DNA of 64,000 bases, taken from positions 1,621,001 through 1,685,000 of the forward strand of contig NZ_CP115160.1 in assembly GCF_027594545.1 (NCBI RefSeq), written 5' to 3'. A program made the translations under genes and the position numbers. This DNA is from Algoriphagus sp. TR-M9. Its GTDB lineage: Bacteria > Bacteroidota > Bacteroidia > Cytophagales > Cyclobacteriaceae. Shown one piece after another: positions 38,680 to 46,909 of this stretch. A model generated the notes under the pieces. The model saw only the letters and a program-made list of their open reading frames with translations. It was not told the origin of the DNA and did not search any database. Position 1 is the stretch's first letter. Every line of letters starts with the position of its first letter.

Positions 38680-38698
38680 TATAGGGTTAAACCCTATA
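38680..38698. promoter_or_regulatory. Palindrome upstream of the arginine operon (candidate operator)
   Basis: TATAGGGTT-A-AACCCTATA is a perfect 19-bp inverted repeat 91 bases before the GNAT start. Its position suits an operator or leader structure, but no second copy was seen, and no T-run follows to make it a terminator. The rest of 38590-38985 holds nothing I can assign. Confidence 0.4.
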
Positions 38699-38985
38699 GA
38701 AAAATCTACACGTCCTTATAGGAGTGAAAAAAGCAATAGCATCAGCTTTCACGACTACCGGTGTAGCAGGAGAGTAGGTTGGTGCTATGTGATTTACTTG
38801 TGTCATGCGAATTAGGGTGGCAAAATTCATTCCTTAGAAAAGAAAATGCAAGGGATTTGGTGAAAAATATAATGATGAATGAAGATTTTTTTCAGATTCG
38901 CAATTTTCACCTGTCTGGCTTGCGAATCTGATCTTGATCGAAATATAATTTGGAGGTTTAGGCACTGCAGCGCTTTCTCCCGACA

Positions 38986-39141
38986 TTAAAGTATATAGCT
39001 GATGATCCAGACGATCAATAAAAGTATAGCTACCCAGGTGATCCATGGGGATCGCTGTGGAAATTCAAATTGACAAATGGGGCAAATTTTGGCATTGGAA
39101 TCTATCTCCATCGCACAGGAAGGGCATTCTTTGGTTTTCAA
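38986..39141 (-). CDS. Small zinc-ribbon protein with one transmembrane helix
   Basis: A 51-residue frame too short for usual gene finders: MKTKECPSCAME...KICPICQFEF followed by PWITWVAILLLIVWIISYIL. The two CPxC pairs (residues 6-9 and 20-23) form a zinc ribbon, and the last 20 residues a membrane helix. The start used is TTG at 39141. An in-frame ATGATGAAA at 39180-39172 is cut off by TAG (39171-39169), so either TTG is real or the gene lost its start through a nonsense change. The conserved-looking ribbon argues that the frame is or was coding. Confidence 0.6.
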   Translation of the reverse strand: MKTKECPSCAMEIDSNAKICPICQFEFPQRSPWITWVAILLLIVWIISYIL

Positions 39142-39202
39142 ATCGGATGAACTCTTTTGGCTTAATTTCTATTTCATCATAAGTTAATTAAAGAATTTAG
39201 CT

Positions 39203-39910
39203 ATGAAAATAGAAATATGGTCAGATGTAGCATGTCCTTTCTGCTACATCGGCAAAAGAAAAATAGAAAAGGCAATCGAGAGATTCCCTCAAAAAGATAA
39301 AATAGAGATCGAGTGGAAGAGCTTTTTGCTTAATCCAGATCAGGTCACACAGCCAAATAAAAGTTCTGAGGAATACCTAGCTGAAGTAAAAGGCTGGTCA
39401 CTGGAGCAAACCAAAGAGATCACAGCAAATGTGGCGAATATGGCTGCTCAGGAAGGGCTAGAGTATCACTTGGACAAAACGGTGGTGGCAAATACCAAAA
39501 AGGCTCACAGGCTATTGCATTTGGCTAAGACTGTTGGAAAAGGTGACGAAATGAAAGAAAGCTTGCTGAAAGCCTATTTCACGGACGCTGTCAATATTGA
39601 TGACGATGCTGTCTTGCTTGAATTGGGTAAAAAGGTAGGACTTGATGAAGCTGCCGTTCAGGAAGTGCTCACCACGGATAAGTATGAAAGTGAAGTTGAC
39701 CAGGATATCTATGAATCTCGGCAACTGGGCGTGAGAGGAGTGCCGTTCTTTGTGTTGGATAGGAAGTTTGGTGTTTCTGGAGCTCAGCCGGATGAGGTTT
39801 TTGATCAGACGCTGGAGAAAGCTTGGGCTGAATACGCAAAGACTAATCCCGTGCTTGAACTATCAGCAGGAAATGGTGAATCCTGCGAGGTGGATGGGAA
39901 TAATTGCTAA
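39203..39910 (+). CDS. DsbA-family oxidoreductase (FrnE-like)
   Basis: A 235-residue thioredoxin-fold protein with the active site CPFC in MKIEIWSDVACPFCYIGKRKIEKAI and the cis-Pro loop in RQLGVRGVPFFVLDRKFGVSGAQ. The helical insertion is that of the FrnE/2-hydroxychromene-2-carboxylate isomerase-like group. There is no signal peptide, so it is cytoplasmic and probably acts in stress-related thiol redox chemistry. A Cys pair near the C-terminus (SCEVDGNNC) is extra. Confidence 0.9.
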   Translation: MKIEIWSDVACPFCYIGKRKIEKAIERFPQKDKIEIEWKSFLLNPDQVTQPNKSSEEYLAEVKGWSLEQTKEITANVANMAAQEGLEYHLDKTVVANTKKAHRLLHLAKTVGKGDEMKESLLKAYFTDAVNIDDDAVLLELGKKVGLDEAAVQEVLTTDKYESEVDQDIYESRQLGVRGVPFFVLDRKFGVSGAQPDEVFDQTLEKAWAEYAKTNPVLELSAGNGESCEVDGNNC

Positions 39911-40006
39911 GGCTGTTTGCCATCCTAATTTTATTTAGATCTTTTACAAATAAAAATTAGCTGATTTTCAATCGGTTAGAGATTTTGGTGTGAAAATCTA
40001 CTTTCC

Positions 40007-40029
40007 TTATTTAGATTAATTTCAATTAA
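40007..40029 (+). promoter_or_regulatory. Candidate metal-regulator (Fur-like) site before the TonB receptor
   Basis: TTATTTAGATTAATTTCAATTAA is an AT-rich imperfect inverted repeat placed just upstream of the -7-like TAGTTTTG at 40034-40041. Its position fits repression by a Fur-type protein, but the match to any consensus is weak and it differs from the palindromes at 59 kb. Confidence 0.3.
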
Positions 40030-40033
40030 AGAG

Positions 40034-40041
40034 TAGTTTTG
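40034..40041 (+). promoter_or_regulatory. -7 promoter element of the TonB receptor/DUF4374 operon
   Basis: TAGTTTTG matches TAnnTTTG 23 bases before the ATG. No clear TTG is seen at the -33 position. Confidence 0.45.
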
Positions 40042-40063
40042 CCCCTGTCAAACACGCAGGAGC

Positions 40064-42478
40064 ATGATGAAACAAGCTTTTACTACGATATTTTTTGGCT
40101 TAGGCCTTTTTACCTCCTTGCTTTCCTACGCGCAATCAGGAAATGTAAGTGGAAAATTGACCTTTGACGACGGGCAGCCGGTCACTTTTGCCACCGTTTT
40201 TATTCAATCTGTCAAGAAGTATGGCCTTTCGGATGAATCTGGAAATTATACTATCAAAGATGTACCCTATGGAAAGCATCTGGTTCAGGTTTCCAGTCTT
40301 GAAATCGAGCAAAATGAATTTGAGATTGAGTTTCATGCGGCTTCCAAACCACTCACCACTGTTTTAAAAAGATCCGGACACACCCATTTGGATGAGGTGC
40401 AGGTCATCGGTGAGTCTTACAAGACCCAGGTCGAAAAATCCGGTTTTGCAGTCAACATAGTGGACACCAAGGAAGCTAGCCTGCGAAATATTCAGACAAA
40501 TGAATTGTTAAATACCACTGTGGGGGTTAAAATCCGTCAAAACGGTGGATTAGGTTCCGAGGTCAATTACAGTTTAAATGGCTTGTCAGGAAGTGCTGTA
40601 CGGATTTTTATCGACGGAATCCCCATCTCAGCCTATGGAAATTCATTTAACCTGAATAGCATACCGCCTGCGATGATTAAGGAAATTGAAGTGTACAAAG
40701 GCGTGGTTCCGGGGCACCTGGCTGATGATGCTTTGGGAGGTGCCATCAATATAGTACTTCAAAATTCTGTACAGTCAAATCTAAGTGCTTCCGTTTCTTA
40801 TGGTTCATTTAATACTCTTCAGGCAAGTATCAATGGACTGCATAGGTTCAAGGAGTCAGGCTTTACCGTCAAAGGTTCTCTCTTTTACAACTATTCGGAT
40901 AATGACTACAAGGTCTCTGGGAGAAGTGTAGTAGTCACGGGGTTGGGAGGAGTGCAAACGCCGATTACGGCCCGAAGATTCAACGATGCCTACAGGTCCT
41001 CAGGGGGAATGTTGCAGTTGGGCTTTACAGATGTGAAGTGGGCGGATCAATTTTTAATTGGCTTCACAGGGTCCAGTGATTATAAAGAAATCCAACACGG
41101 GGCTTTTATGACCATTATGCCCTACAAGGATAGATTTATGGAATCGGACGCGGCTCTGATGAACCTGACTTATCAAAAGAAAGACTTGTTCACGCCCGGA
41201 CTGGATGTCACGATCAATGGATTATACGGTAAACGAAACCGTATGGTAAGCGATACGCTGGCTTGGGCATATAGCTGGAGTGGGGAAAAGGCAATTGATT
41301 TCAGAGGAAATGAATATAAGTATTCATGGAATTCCCAGCAGGAAGGCGGGCCTACCCTGGCTAGAATCAACAGGAATGTGTCCTCCATTCGCACTGGGGT
41401 TTCCTATGCCATTGGCAAGAATCACAGGTTCTTACTTAACCATGTGTATAGCGGCATAGATCGAGTGGATACTGATCAATTGAGGTCGGTTTTGGAAAAC
41501 ACCTTCAGAGGTACAAGAGATCTAGAAAAAAACATCGTTTCTCTGACTTACGAACTCAATGCCCTGGATGAAAAGCTGAAGGCGAATGTTTTTGGCAAAT
41601 ACTACCAGCAAAAAACCATAAATATTGACCCTGAAATCAATGAGGAAACCAATGAAATCGTAGATGATATTACCAGTGCCAATAAAATAGATGAGGGCTA
41701 TGGATTTACGCTGTCCTATGCAGTAGTTCCCAACATCACCCTGTTAACTTCCGCCGAGAAAGCTGTCAGATTACCCAATGAAAGTGAAGTCTTTGGTAAT
41801 GACGGTGATAATGTGGTCGCCAATCCAAGTATCAGACCAGAGCTTAGCAATAACTTCAACCTAGGATTCCGACTAGGTACTTTCCATGTAAACCAGCACG
41901 ATTTCACTGTTTCTACCAACCTATTCACCCGTAATATCAAAGACAGAATAGGCTTGCCAATAGAAACATCCCTGAATGTCAATGATGAAACCATACTCTA
42001 TGAAAATCAGGGTAATGGAACTTCCAAAGGGTTTGATGCTCAATTGGATTACACTTTCAATGACAATTTTGGATTCAATTTCAATGTCTCAAGATTTGAA
42101 CTGAAAATAGTAAACAGAGGCGTGGAAATAGACGTGCCAAACACCCCGTTTTTCACCATGAATGGGAGTTTGCGCTATTCATTCAAAGATTTGATCCAAA
42201 AAGACTCTCGATTAAATCTCTTTTACACCATGTACTTCACGGATGAATTTTCTTACCTGGTACCTCAGGGATCCAATACGGTAGGGGATGAGTTTTTTGA
42301 AGTTCCGCAACAGCTAGCGCAAGATCTTGGACTTAGCTATGTTTTCCCCAGTAACAAGTTGGTCATGAGTTTTGACATCAAAAACATCTTTGATCAAGCG
42401 GTATATGACAACCTCTCTGTGCAAAAGCCAGGAAGAGCATTTTACCTGAAATTAAACTATAGAATCAATAATTATTAA
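40064..42478 (+). CDS. TonB-dependent receptor (siderophore/iron type likely)
   Basis: An 804-residue outer membrane receptor. Signal peptide ending SLLSYAQ; N-terminal carboxypeptidase-like beta domain (GNVSGKLTFDDGQPVTFATVFIQSVKKYGLSDESGNYTIKDV); plug with DEVQVIGESYKTQVEKSGFAVNIVDTKE and VRIFIDGIPISAYGNSF; barrel ending FYLKLNYRINNY. The 21-base gap to a DUF4374 lipoprotein gene matches operons for iron or siderophore uptake in Bacteroidota. The ligand itself cannot be read from the sequence. Confidence 0.92.
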   Translation: MMKQAFTTIFFGLGLFTSLLSYAQSGNVSGKLTFDDGQPVTFATVFIQSVKKYGLSDESGNYTIKDVPYGKHLVQVSSLEIEQNEFEIEFHAASKPLTTVLKRSGHTHLDEVQVIGESYKTQVEKSGFAVNIVDTKEASLRNIQTNELLNTTVGVKIRQNGGLGSEVNYSLNGLSGSAVRIFIDGIPISAYGNSFNLNSIPPAMIKEIEVYKGVVPGHLADDALGGAINIVLQNSVQSNLSASVSYGSFNTLQASINGLHRFKESGFTVKGSLFYNYSDNDYKVSGRSVVVTGLGGVQTPITARRFNDAYRSSGGMLQLGFTDVKWADQFLIGFTGSSDYKEIQHGAFMTIMPYKDRFMESDAALMNLTYQKKDLFTPGLDVTINGLYGKRNRMVSDTLAWAYSWSGEKAIDFRGNEYKYSWNSQQEGGPTLARINRNVSSIRTGVSYAIGKNHRFLLNHVYSGIDRVDTDQLRSVLENTFRGTRDLEKNIVSLTYELNALDEKLKANVFGKYYQQKTINIDPEINEETNEIVDDITSANKIDEGYGFTLSYAVVPNITLLTSAEKAVRLPNESEVFGNDGDNVVANPSIRPELSNNFNLGFRLGTFHVNQHDFTVSTNLFTRNIKDRIGLPIETSLNVNDETILYENQGNGTSKGFDAQLDYTFNDNFGFNFNVSRFELKIVNRGVEIDVPNTPFFTMNGSLRYSFKDLIQKDSRLNLFYTMYFTDEFSYLVPQGSNTVGDEFFEVPQQLAQDLGLSYVFPSNKLVMSFDIKNIFDQAVYDNLSVQKPGRAFYLKLNYRINNY

Positions 42479-42499
42479 CCAGTTAAAACCAACTACCTA

Positions 42500-43864
42500 A
42501 TGAAACACACTTTTAGAAATTTCCAAAAACTAACTGCTGTCATTCTCACAGGAGGATTATTGGCAGCCTGTACAGAAGATCCAACTCCGAATCCAACTCC
42601 GGATCCAGATCCAGTGGGAGAAAGTAGATGGATCACCGTAGCAGCAGCTAGAATGGGGGATAATCCTGGCGATGGCAACGGAGGAACGTTAATTTACTCC
42701 TTAAGCAGTGAGGAAGCCAAGGATCCTACAGTATCCATAGCGCCTTTTGACAATGGATTTATCGTGCCATCTAACAGGACTGCCAGACTACAATCTTCGG
42801 AAGATGGCAATACCATGTTTAACATTAGCTATGCTGGTGATACGGGTGGACAGTACACCAAATACACCGTAGAAGGAGGGCAAACGTTCACCCAAAATGG
42901 TACCGGAGTAAGTATTGCGCCTTATGTAGGTTCTGCTCCAAGATGGATTAAACTTTTTGATGGAGACCAAACTGGTGCCGCTGTTTATGTGGACACTGAA
43001 GCTCAGTTTGACGACAATGGTACTCCGGAAGATGTTACTGATGATATCTATTTGCGTCACGAAGCTACCATGGGAGTGGTGACTTTGGATTTGGTAAACT
43101 CTTCCATCATTGAGTTTCAAGAAAGCGCGCTCGCTCTCAGTGAAGAGGAAGAAGCAAACGGTTATTATATCTCTAGAATAGACATGCCTACTTTGAATGC
43201 AGCTGGAGATAAATTATACATAGGAGCTCGTCTGAGCAAAGTAGATCCTGCAACTGGGGAAACTGATAGAGAGGGTGAAATCTTAGGTTCTAAAACCATT
43301 GTATTGGATTATCCTTCTTTGTTGAACCCAACTGTGATTTCGTCTGCTGTAGGGCACGGAAACACCAATGGATACAGAAGTATCAATTCTTTCGAATACA
43401 ACGGAAGTGTTTATCAAGCCAACCAAGGTGACCCTAACGGTTCGCACATCCTTAAAATTGATGCGAACAATCAATATGACGATTCTTACGTGTTTAGCTT
43501 AGATGCTGCATTGGGTGTAGATGATGCTTACATTTTGGCATGGAGACCTGCTGCCAATGGTAAAGCGGTGGTTGCTTACCGAGACGCCAGTTCTGAAGAA
43601 GGTGTGGCCGGAGCTCAAGGATTCTTTGCTTTGGTGGACCTGAATACAAGAACCGCTCAAAAAATCACCGAAATTCCTTATGAAGCAGACTTTTACTTGT
43701 TCCAGTACCAAGGCTTTGTGGTAGATGGAAATGATATTTATCTTACTCAAGCGCCGGTAGGTAAAAATGGAAACATTTACGTGGTAGATACCGAAACAGC
43801 TGAGGTGACTAAAGGTGCCGAGCTAGTAAACGTGGATGGAAGCCACTTTATAGGGGTATTCTAA
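42500..43864 (+). CDS. DUF4374 surface lipoprotein
   Basis: A 454-residue lipoprotein: lipobox GGLLAAC, then a Pro/Asp-rich linker (TPNPTPDPDPVGE) and a beta-propeller-like body with repeated SxxG/DGN loops (GESRWITVAAARMGD, YVDTEAQFDDNGTPEDVTDD, GNIYVVDTETAEV). DUF4374 proteins accompany TonB receptors and are thought to capture the ligand at the cell surface. It forms an operon with the receptor and is followed by a terminator. Confidence 0.9.
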   Translation: MKHTFRNFQKLTAVILTGGLLAACTEDPTPNPTPDPDPVGESRWITVAAARMGDNPGDGNGGTLIYSLSSEEAKDPTVSIAPFDNGFIVPSNRTARLQSSEDGNTMFNISYAGDTGGQYTKYTVEGGQTFTQNGTGVSIAPYVGSAPRWIKLFDGDQTGAAVYVDTEAQFDDNGTPEDVTDDIYLRHEATMGVVTLDLVNSSIIEFQESALALSEEEEANGYYISRIDMPTLNAAGDKLYIGARLSKVDPATGETDREGEILGSKTIVLDYPSLLNPTVISSAVGHGNTNGYRSINSFEYNGSVYQANQGDPNGSHILKIDANNQYDDSYVFSLDAALGVDDAYILAWRPAANGKAVVAYRDASSEEGVAGAQGFFALVDLNTRTAQKITEIPYEADFYLFQYQGFVVDGNDIYLTQAPVGKNGNIYVVDTETAEVTKGAELVNVDGSHFIGVF

Positions 43865-43905
43865 GCATATCTGATTGAATATTTTCAGCCACTAGCTGAG
43901 CAAAT

Positions 43906-43945
43906 AAAAAATCCCTGTAGACCAGATTTTCTACAGGGATTTTTT
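43906..43945 (+). terminator. Terminator after the DUF4374 gene
   Basis: AAAAAATCCCTGTAGA (43906-43921) pairs perfectly with 43930-43945 around an 8-base loop, with A- and T-runs on both sides, so it serves both this operon and the convergent SMP-30-like gene. Confidence 0.88.
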
Positions 43946-43958
43946 ATTCGCTGAGGGC

Positions 43959-44870
43959 TTACCAAACTCCTCTGGTCTTCATTTGTAAGGTGTAAACTGC
44001 ATCAGAAGCAGTAATAAAAAGTGTTTTTCTATCCAGGGCGGCAAAAACCACGTTTGCTGTCCATCCGGCAGGCACTGGGATATGAGCGATTTGGTTCCCT
44101 TTTTTGTCAAAAACTGTCACCCCATCTCCGGTTAGGTATAGATTTCCGCGATCATCTATGGTCATTCCATCCGATCCCATTTCGCAGAAAAGCTCTTTGT
44201 TGATCAGGTAGCCATCCTCTCGGATTTCGTATTTGTAAGTTTTTTTTGCACCTATATCTGATACATAGAGGTATTTACTGTCTGGTGTGCCCACTATTCC
44301 ATTGGGTTGAACCAAGTCTTCTGCTACGGTAAATAGTTGTGTTTTGTCGTCGGAGAGGTAATATACATTCTGCCCATCCTGCTCAGATTCCTTACTTCTC
44401 TCCCAGTATGGACGTGGGTAGAGCGGATCTGTAAAGTACAATCCCCCTCGCGGTCGTACCCAGAGGTCATTGGGGCCATTAAGTTTTTTGCCTTTGAATG
44501 CTGTGATCCAGACTTCATGATTTCCATCTGTGTCAAAAGCCCAAAGCTCGTTTTTATTGTCAGCTGCGGCCACTAGGGTTCCATCTAATTTAAAGTACAT
44601 GCCGTTAGACCGGCCTGCATCCTCTCTCCAAACGCTGACTTCATTGGAAATTGCATTCCACTTGTGGATTCTATTATTAGGTTGATCTGTGAAGTACACA
44701 TCGCCAAAGCGGTTTACAGCAGGGCCTTCTGTAAAGGAAAATCCATCCTGAACTTTGACCAGTTCTGCATTTTTGGCAACTATGCCTTTTTTGTCCTCTA
44801 TTTCCTGGGCAAAAAGACTAGTGCTGCACAGGAGAGCGGCCATTAAAACGTTTGATTTGATAGGGTTCAT
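43959..44870 (-). CDS. SMP-30/gluconolactonase-like periplasmic protein
   Basis: A 303-residue protein with signal peptide MNPIKSNVLMAALLCSTSLFAQ and a six-bladed propeller of the SMP-30/LRE type. The metal ligands are suggested by GFSFTEGPAVNRFGDVYFTDQ, KKLNGPNDLWVRPRGGLYFTDP and KYLYVSDIGAKKTYKYE. Members hydrolyse sugar lactones or act on unknown lactones. It sits 9 bases after a second periplasmic propeller gene, so the two are probably one operon. Confidence 0.88.
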   Translation of the reverse strand: MNPIKSNVLMAALLCSTSLFAQEIEDKKGIVAKNAELVKVQDGFSFTEGPAVNRFGDVYFTDQPNNRIHKWNAISNEVSVWREDAGRSNGMYFKLDGTLVAAADNKNELWAFDTDGNHEVWITAFKGKKLNGPNDLWVRPRGGLYFTDPLYPRPYWERSKESEQDGQNVYYLSDDKTQLFTVAEDLVQPNGIVGTPDSKYLYVSDIGAKKTYKYEIREDGYLINKELFCEMGSDGMTIDDRGNLYLTGDGVTVFDKKGNQIAHIPVPAGWTANVVFAALDRKTLFITASDAVYTLQMKTRGVW

Positions 44871-44879
44871 AGTGTTTGA

Positions 44880-45758
44880 TTAGTTTCTGTCCATAGCGAC
44901 TACCAAGACATCCAGGTCTTCGCTATAGGCCATTCTGGTGATATTTTGATGAGTAGTAAGTTCTATTTTTCCCAGGGATTTCCAGTCTGGGGTATTGTAT
45001 TTTCTGATAAAAATCTCATTGGCAGAGGCCATGAGCAAGTGCTTTTTGCCTATCCAGATAAAGTCCTGAGCCCCTTCTAGACCTTCGAAGTATGCCTCAC
45101 GCTCTCCGGATTCGATATCATAGCTTTTGATGATGGCTTGATTTCCTGCAGGTTCAGTACTTAAATAAGTGATTTCAGAAGTCTTGGGTCTTCTTTGAAT
45201 AGACCTCCCGATTTGGGAATCAATGTCGATTAAGTCATCTCTACCATTTGCATAAATCAATTTGTTAGGCTCCCCGAGTACAAACATCGCAGCCTTATTG
45301 TCATACCAATCATAGTAGCCTACGGGATTTATGTCATCATAAAGCAACTCCGCTGGTTCAAAGTTGGTTGGGTACAGCCAAATGCGCTGCTTTTTATCTT
45401 CCTCCATCACCACAGCAGAGATATACATGCCGCAGTCAGTTATCCGGGGAGAAAACTCACTTCTATCGGATGTTTTGGAAAGATTGGTGAATTTATCGGA
45501 GTCGAAATTGTACACGATAATATCATGATTGCCTTCTTCATCAGCAGCGGAAAAGACTAATTGATATTCATTGATGAAATCTGGTTGATTATCGTATGCT
45601 GGCCTATCGGTCAGTGCTTTTGCAGTTTCGGGGAGAAGCTTAAAGTTATTTCCCTTACCGGTGGTCTGAATGATCCATAGATCTGTTCCGGACTGGGCAC
45701 TGATGTTTTGGGAAGCTAAGAGGGTGAAAAAATAAAGAATTGCAATTTTAATCTTCAT
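44880..45758 (-). CDS. TolB/WD40-like periplasmic propeller protein
   Basis: A 292-residue secreted protein (MKIKIAILYFFTLLASQNISAQ). I start it at 45758 because residues ahead of this Met do not look like a signal peptide. The mature part has PD40-type blades: YDNQPDFINEYQLVFSAADEEGNHDIIVYN, FSPRITDCGMYISAV and RIWLYP. Function unknown; operon with the SMP-30-like gene. Repeat family 1 copy C begins 38 bases before it. Confidence 0.8.
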   Translation of the reverse strand: MKIKIAILYFFTLLASQNISAQSGTDLWIIQTTGKGNNFKLLPETAKALTDRPAYDNQPDFINEYQLVFSAADEEGNHDIIVYNFDSDKFTNLSKTSDRSEFSPRITDCGMYISAVVMEEDKKQRIWLYPTNFEPAELLYDDINPVGYYDWYDNKAAMFVLGEPNKLIYANGRDDLIDIDSQIGRSIQRRPKTSEITYLSTEPAGNQAIIKSYDIESGEREAYFEGLEGAQDFIWIGKKHLLMASANEIFIRKYNTPDWKSLGKIELTTHQNITRMAYSEDLDVLVVAMDRN

Positions 45759-45796
45759 TGTGGGCTTTTGATTGAATCGGCAAAATACAAAAATCT

Positions 45797-45930
45797 GATT
45801 ATCCGCAATCTTGCCAGTCACCTAAATTCTTATGCTCACTGAGTCAGAAGAACCAAAGCCCAAGACTCAAGGAGCCTTTTTCCTAGCAATAATCAATTTT
45901 GGCTTTTTCTGGTGATAAAGGGGGTACCGG
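45797..45930. repeat. Dispersed intergenic repeat, family 1, copy C
   Basis: The left end GATTATCCGCAATCTTGCCAGT matches copies A and B; the right end TCTGGTGATAAAG (to ~45920) matches copy A, but the terminal GCGGATATCC is decayed (GGGGTACCGG). Length about 134 bp. Confidence 0.55.
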
Positions 45931-46028
45931 GGATACTATTGTGAGGATTTAGAAATTGCCTAAATGAATGGAAATGCCTTAAATGGATATTTGTTTTAGG
46001 CCAGATTTTTGTCTAAAACCGAAGATAT

Positions 46029-46056
46029 TGTTCGTTTTCGAACAGTATTTTGTTCG
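46029..46056. promoter_or_regulatory. TGTTCG inverted repeat upstream of the DUF2752 gene
   Basis: TGTTCG-TTTT-CGAACA (46029-46044) is a perfect inverted repeat, and TGTTCG recurs at 46051-46056. It lies 90-118 bases before the gene and could be an operator. The half-site order is opposite to a LexA box. Confidence 0.35.
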
Positions 46057-46105
46057 TTTATCTTGCAATCTGCAAGGGGTATGTGCGTTTATCGGGCATT
46101 TGGGC

Positions 46106-46113
46106 TATGTTTG
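46106..46113 (+). promoter_or_regulatory. -7-like element before the DUF2752 gene
   Basis: TATGTTTG fits TAnnTTTG and lies 33 bases before the ATG. No TTG is found at the expected -33 distance. Confidence 0.4.
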
Positions 46114-46146
46114 GGTAATGGCATCTTTTTCGTACATCTACCAAGC

Positions 46147-46452
46147 ATGAAGTTAATCACCAACTGGGTTTCCAGAATGCCTTTGGAGCTGATCTTTTGG
46201 ATCGGAAGCCTGCTGGCAATCTTCCTTTTGGATCCGCATTCGAGTACACATTTCAGTTTGTGTCCTCTGAGTCAATTGGGATTCGATTGGTGTCCAGGAT
46301 GTGGACTGGGAAGGGCTATGAGTCTCCTGGCGAAAGGAGAATTTCAGGCTTCCTGGGCCTTGCACCCGCTGGCTGGACTGGCTTATGTAGTGATTATCGC
46401 TCGGATAGTACAACTTATTAAAAACCTAAAAACAACACACAATTATGGCTAA
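46147..46452 (+). CDS. DUF2752 membrane protein
   Basis: A 101-residue protein with two hydrophobic helices (LELIFWIGSLLAIFLL and LAGLAYVVIIARIVQLI) and the family hallmark FDWCPGCGLGRAMSLLAKGEF. I start it at ATG 46147; the longer frame adds residues with no family likeness and crosses the promoter region. It overlaps the TM2 gene by 8 bases. DUF2752-TM2 pairs are common in Bacteroidota; function unknown. Confidence 0.87.
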   Translation: MKLITNWVSRMPLELIFWIGSLLAIFLLDPHSSTHFSLCPLSQLGFDWCPGCGLGRAMSLLAKGEFQASWALHPLAGLAYVVIIARIVQLIKNLKTTHNYG

Positions 46453-46834
46453 TGTATTAAGACACCTTCCTGAACTGGAAGGAATGGAACTGGGCTACAT
46501 CCAGGGATTGATGAAAGGAATGGATGAAGATCAGGCTTCACTTTTTGCTCAGGTATATAGAGCAAGGAGAAAGGACGCGCAGATGATTTTGATTTTAACT
46601 TTGCTTGGCTTTTTTGGATTTGCAGGATTGCATCGATTTATTCTAGGCCAAGTAGGCTTGGGGATCTTGTATATCTTGACTTTGGGACTTTGTTTCATAG
46701 GAACAATAGTCGATTTGGTCAATTATAAGAGCCTAGCTTATGAATATAACATCAAAGTGGCTCACGAAACCATCAATATGCTAAATGCAAGCTACCCTGG
46801 TGAGAATGACAATCCTTCTACTACCACAGTTTAA
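46445..46834 (+). CDS. TM2 domain protein
   Basis: A 129-residue protein with a TM2 domain: two helices joined by a short turn (ILILTLLGFFGFAGLHRFILGQVGLGILYILTLGLCFIGTIVDLV). The preceding DxxQ-rich helix and C-terminal tail are probably cytoplasmic. Function unknown. It is coupled to the DUF2752 gene and ends at a terminator. Confidence 0.9.
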   Translation: MANVLRHLPELEGMELGYIQGLMKGMDEDQASLFAQVYRARRKDAQMILILTLLGFFGFAGLHRFILGQVGLGILYILTLGLCFIGTIVDLVNYKSLAYEYNIKVAHETINMLNASYPGENDNPSTTTV

Positions 46835-46858
46835 TTCTAAGTCGTGATCACCAAAAAG

Positions 46859-46889
46859 AAAGCCAGTCAATCTCAGATTGACTGGCTTT
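46859..46889. terminator. Terminator between the TM2 and fucosidase genes
   Basis: AAAGCCAGTCAATCT (46859-46873) and its perfect complement (46875-46889) form a long stem with A- and T-rich flanks, between two convergent genes. Confidence 0.87.
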
Positions 46890-46909
46890 TACTTTATTAT
46901 AAGACCTAG

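Noticed and set aside
38834..39046. 70-codon minus-strand frame beginning MDHLGSYTF
   Set aside because: It overlaps the zinc-ribbon frame in another register and shows no domain; the zinc-ribbon frame has clear CPxC pairs and a membrane helix.
46029..46044. LexA-like box
   Set aside because: The half-sites are in the reverse order (GTTCG-N4-CGAAC rather than CGAAC-N4-GTTCG), and the downstream genes are not SOS genes.
46009..46146. N-terminal extension of the DUF2752 protein
   Set aside because: It would cross the repeat and -7 element, and the residues are not membrane-protein-like; ATG 46147 fits the family.
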